Below are positions 11,401 through 17,400 of a stretch of 36,737 nt of DNA, one piece after another; within the stretch, counting starts at the first letter, position 1; every line of letters begins with the position of its first letter. This stretch comes from CAZDAM01 sp964503595 (lineage in GTDB: Bacteria; Muiribacteriota; UBA6191), in assembly GCA_964503595.1 (NCBI GenBank), contig CAZDAM010000020.1:1-36737 (forward strand), given 5' to 3'. The notes below the pieces were generated by a model. That model saw only the letters and a list, made by a program, of their open reading frames with translations, was not told the DNA's origin and did no database searches. The translations under genes and the position numbers were made by a program.

Positions 11401-14400
11401 TGACCGGCTGACAAATGGTACCAAGCTGAATGGAAGTGCCCTCCCAGCCAATATGCTTTTATCCTCTTTTGGACGTTTAAGCTGGACACCGGGAAATGCC
11501 AATGTCGGGGCCAATACTCTGGTGGTCGTCGCCCGGGATGATTCCAAACCCAACAGCCCATTTTCCAGCCAGACATTTATACTTACGGTTCTTGATGTCA
11601 ATGACGCCCCTGTCATTACCGACAAGGCTTTCACACAGGCCATCATGGCTGAAGATGAAATCTTCAGCCGTCAGATTACCTTTACGGATGTGGATGCTGC
11701 CGACAACCATTTCTTTGGGGTCAGTGCAACTCCAAGTGTGTCCGGACTTCTGTCATCTTCGGGTACTCCAGTGCTGACTGTCAGCCCTGCCGGATTAGTA
11801 AAATTCCACCCCAACAGCACCATGGCCGGGGTTTATAACATCACTGCCGGGGTCCAGGATCAGGCCGGAGCTTTTGACAGTCACACCTATACCATCATTG
11901 TGAATTCTTCGAATAATCCCCCTGTCCTGGAAGACATCCCGGATCTTTACGTCAGCCGGGATGCCAGCCAGTACAATATCCAGCTCTACGCAACCGATCC
12001 CGAGGGCGACCCGATCAGCTACTTCTTTGTCAGTACCCCTACCAATATCAGCATCAATCAGCAGACCGGGATCCTCTCCATTACCGAGAAGCTTGCCGCC
12101 GAATCCCAGGAGTTCTTCGTCTACGCCAGAGACTCATCTGGCAATCAAAGTCAGCAGCAAAAAATTGTTTTGCGCTATGTTGATGCACAGATTCAGATTC
12201 CTCAAATTATCTCTCCAGCCCCAACCATTGCCAAAATTTTAAGAGAATATCGTTATCAACCCCAGATTCAGTCCAGCGGGGAAAATCTGAAAATCGAGAT
12301 TGTCGAATCCGAGCGCTTCCCCCGTCCTCCCGGTATGAACTCCAATAATGTCGAGCTAGCCTGGACTCCCGCGATTAAGGATTTGGGAAGCCATCTGGTC
12401 CGGGTGAGAGCTGTTGCCACCATCAACGGTCAGGATGTCAAATCGGTACCCCAACGCTATTTCCTGAATGTCACCAATCAGAATCAAGCCCCAGTTCTGA
12501 CTTTGGCAACAGATATCAGCAATCAGCCGATCAACCAGTTTGACGCCACAGAAGGGGTTGCCGTTGAACGGGTCGTTGCCTTTCTGACAGAATTTGACCT
12601 CGAAGATTCAGAAAGATTTCAGATTTTCTTTAATAATGAAAACAAATCCGATGAAGGAACCTCTCATCCTGCCAGTGAAGCCGTTGCAAGAGTCAGTCTG
12701 GTTCCTGAACCCATCCAGACCAACCCCCTTAAACTGCAGATTGTCTTAAGCTGGACTCCCGACAATGCTGCAGCATTTGCCAGCCAGCTGGGTTATGTCA
12801 ACACTTTCAGTATTGCGGCATCCGATGGAATCACCCAATCCAATATCGTGACAGTCACCGTGAATGTCACAAATACCAATAATCTTCCCCAGTTTTACCC
12901 GGATGAAAATCAGGGCGAATCTGAAATTGCCTATGTCGGGAGCAAATACCAGAGAAACTTCTTCGCCCGTGATCTGGACGGACAGATTACCTACTTCTGC
13001 ATGGATACATCCCCCAAGAACACGACTCAGGAAAGCTACCCAGGCCTATCCCTGAAACCCAATGCGACTCCTGTTTCGTTCGCCGATGACAATCGCTTTA
13101 ATTTATTGGGACAAGGCTCCTATGTTTCCGGAGCCGCAGTTCCACCAAACGCACTTTGCAGACTCGGTGACGAAGTCTCCGGACTCGATTTAAACCCCAG
13201 GCGCGGGAAACTTTCCAAGATTACCTTGGACTGGGATCCGATTGATTCGGATATTTCAATTCCAACTCACGGACCACTACTCCTTCTTGGATACGACAAT
13301 ATCGCTCCATCCTTATTCAACGGAGACTTCACATTTATTACCAAACTCGCACCATCTATCTCGAGCCTGACTCCTCCTGCTCAATTCCGCGGTAGAGAGG
13401 TTGTTGTTGCTGGTGGAGGTATCCTGAATTTATCTCAACCCATGACGGCTAAGTTTTTGCTTGCAGATGGAACAATCACTGCAACGACGAGCGTGTATGG
13501 AATCACCACTACCGGAACCGGGAAAATTCTGGTTCCCGATTCAGCCCAGTCCGGCTATATCTCGATTGGTTACAGTGATTATTCGTCACCGGTTCCATTT
13601 ACTGTACTCAATGGTGAAACCTCTGCTGTGGCTGGCTTTACTCAGAGTGACAGCCTTTCAAGCCCATCTGGCATGGTCAGCACATTCAGTCCAGACAACG
13701 GTAAAGAATGGATTTTCGTCAGTGATTTTGATCGCCACGTCATTCATTTTTACGAACTGGCAACCGGCTCTGTACCAGTCATCAATAATATGGCTGTATC
13801 TGCAGACCAGGTTCTTAGAAATGAAATCATTGCCGGTAGAAGTGCCTCGCCTGGAGATATCAATGGCACCAAAGGCATCAGCCGCTTGAATCAGCCATCC
13901 GGACTCTCCATAGCACGGCATCAGAATACCACTTGGCTGTTAATTGCGGATTCGGGCAATCATAAGATCAAAGTTCTGGATCTGACCGATCTTTATCGCG
14001 CTTCCAATGACCCCACGAATGGTATGCCTGTTTACACTCTGACAAAATCCACTCAACTCTATCGCCCATATAAAGCCATTCAACACCCGGATCCTGCTCA
14101 GGAAGATATGTTCTACATCGCCAATACATATGGCAATACAGTAGAACTGTTTGAAGCCAACCTTTACGATAGCTACGGCGCCAGACCTCTTAGCCTGATA
14201 GACGTCGAACCTGAAGCTGACAAACGTCCTGCGTCTGAATTCACTCTCACCGTCGCTGGAACCGGATTTGCATTCTCGAATAATGGGGCTCTACTCAAAC
14301 CTGTTGATCTTGCTATTCAGGGTAATCAGCTCTTTGTCAGCAGCTACAGCGGTACGCCTTATTCCTTCCATAACTCCTCGAGAATCTTCCACAAATCCAT

Positions 14401-17400
14401 CATCAATCGCAACGACGAGAACAAGAGCTATACCGGATATCTAAACAATTTCAGCGTAGGAAGGCTGGTTCCAAAATCGGTTCATGAAGGGGAACACCTG
14501 TTGACGATCCAATCCACTGTGGACAACCGCCTGAATTCCCTTGGATTCAGCACGGTACTTTCTACGCCTGGACCGGCTTCTGCTAACGAAGTCCACACCG
14601 GATATCTTTATGCCTCAAGTGATCCACTCCTTACTCAGCTTCCATCCACTAACCTGTCAAATCATTTAGGCGCAGTTTCCAGCTATCTCTCTCTACCTAA
14701 TGAAGATGCCCTGACTTCACAGGGAAATTTCTGGTGGCAGACACGGGAAGTTCAGTTTCAAAGCGATGTTTCTGCCATCAGTATGTTGACAAACCCAACA
14801 GAAAATTCGTTTGGAGCTGCCTGGGCGTCCATCAAAACCAGTGACACAAAAATTACGCCAATGCGGACCAACGGTACCATGCAGATTTCTGGATTTTCAG
14901 ATCTACCCCTGCCCACTGAAATTGGCTCCAACGATATTGGAACCCCAACATTTTATGACATAAACAAAGACTACATCGCGGATCTTTTCCTGCCAGTCCC
15001 ACTTCTAGGAACAGTTTATGTTTTCCCCGGCGTTTCCGCCGCGCCCGCTTCACCTGCAACCATGACCTTTGATACAACCAACTACTGGAAACTGAATTCC
15101 ACCAGTCTGGGTTGTTCGGTAGATTGTCTGAATGGAGTCCAGCATGTAAATTTTGGGAGATATTTCACAGGAGACGATTATTCGACAGGACCGGTTACTG
15201 CCAATACCGTCGTTTTAGGCTCCGACGATATGACTATCACAGTCCCCAGCCAAAATCTGTTCTATGTCATTGAGGCTTATCACGACACCAAGGACAGCGC
15301 TGCAGTGACCGCCTTTACCGGCTATTCTCAACTGTTTTTTAACCAAGCCAGTTTGTATAAAAATGCCATTTCCAATACCGATCTGAGAAAAACAACCTAT
15401 GAGCTTGCGCTGGACAGTGTCTCTACCGCTGCCCAGCAGGGAAATACACAGGCAGATATTACCAGTGTGGAACAATGTGGCACCCTTGGTACTACACTGG
15501 TTCTTGATCCGGCCGCGGTACCACCAGCCGTACCCACCACAAGAAGGTATCTTGCTTCCTTTGATTCGATCATCAACACCCAGCCTGAAACTCTGGTCTG
15601 CCAGGAATACGAAAAGTTTCTGGTTGCCGAAGGTCAGGAAAAACAGTCTCTGGACAACCTGAAAGCTGTTGAGGGACTGGGAGCCACCGCTGCGGCAGCT
15701 GGAACACTTTTAGACGGAACCACTCCCGTAGCCAATCCATCGTTTTTCTTTGACACTGCTGCGGGAGCAGGAGGAACGGTGGTTGATCTCACTACTGCCA
15801 AATACGCCTCCGCTATTACTCAGTTCAATGGAGATGTCAATCCTTACGAACTTTACCCGGGAGCATTTGACCAGTTCGCTACATATATGCCCTGTAAGGG
15901 AAACCCTTTATCCATTGAAGATGGGAATGCCGTCTGTAACCACAGCTCAAGCTCAGTGGACCCTAATGCAGATGTTAATCCTGAATTTTTCACTCATGTC
16001 GATCTCTTTCACGAATATGCAAGTCGCGGAGCAAGTTCCATCGACACTACTGTAACCACATTTCCACGGGTACCCGTAAGCTATTCAGCCGTGGAAAAAT
16101 ACATGAAGAATATCCAGCAGATTGTAATGGTCAATGCCCCCAACCCTCAGACCGGGGCAAAAAAAGTCAGCCTTCTCCCTCTGATTGGCTACAAACGATC
16201 CAGTAGTGCAGATGTGGGTCTAAGCTTTGGAGACGCTGTCTCCCCTGTTGTCATTGGCGGCCCCTTCGGCGGGAATATGCAGCATCCGGACACAAGGGTT
16301 TCCTCTGGACCTGGTGGCCTTACCACTCCAGCAAGAAAGTCTGTTCTGCGGGGTAAAAAGGAATCTGTTCTTTTTGTGGATTCAAGCGGAAAACTCAATA
16401 TCAAAGGCCTCAGTTCCAACGTCGCTGCAAATGGAAAAATGACCTATACCGTTGTTGATGCCAAAACATCGGTCTCTCTTTTACCACCTTCAGAAGAAAC
16501 TAGCCCGACAGCCTATTCTCCAGGAGAGTTTGTGCTTTGGGATTTCAATAAAGATGGGCTAATGGATCTCGCTTCTCTGCATCCTCAGCAAAACAAACTG
16601 ACCATTCGCCTGGGTACCGGGGCTACTCCAGTATTAGCAGAAAAGGATCCTGCCCGTGTTCAGGAGCTTCAGACACAGCCGGGCCCCAAATCCATCAGTG
16701 TCATTCAAGGCTCCACCTCAGCCTATGTTGATCTGATTGTTGCCAATGAAGATGTTGATTCCGTTACGGTTTTCAAAGCCGAAGTCAAGGATCGAGACAA
16801 CCTCAGCAAACTAAAACTGTTTCAACAGGGTGTTCATTTCAATTCGGGCACATCCGGTAACTCCTTCGTTCGAGCATCAATACGTAACAGCTCTTATCAG
16901 TATGGTTTCAACAAAACCATCGGGACGGATTTTCTTGATAACTACGTATTTGGCCGCCAAAGCCTTCTTGGAGAAGACCTTGTCTCAGGAATGAGCCTGA
17001 GTCTCGATTCTCCTCAACCGCTGCAACCCAATGGAACTGTTGTCGTCTTACGCAAAGATCCTACAACAAAAAAACAGGTCCTCTCGATTACCGATATTGC
17101 CAGCGAAGTCATCATTCGTTCTACAGTCGGCTACTTCACCACCACACAACCGACTGATGTTAAAACCCCGGATCTGAATCTTGACGGAATTGGAGACCTG
17201 GTTACTCTGGATGCGGTCAACAAAGGATTTTCAATCAATCTTTCCAATCAAACTGCTCAGGGGTTTGTTCACGACCCGAATACTCAGAAAATCAAACTGA
17301 AAGGTATTCCTTCGGATGTGACCTCTGCGGACTTCAACCTGCGCTTTGATGATTACAATACCCGTTATCCGGATCTGGCCTTCACTCTTTATGAAAGGGA

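Noticed and set aside
3480..13330. DNA-level tandem repeats or a CRISPR-like array
   Set aside because: Periodicity is only at protein level; joints are similar but not identical and there is no constant repeat-spacer length.
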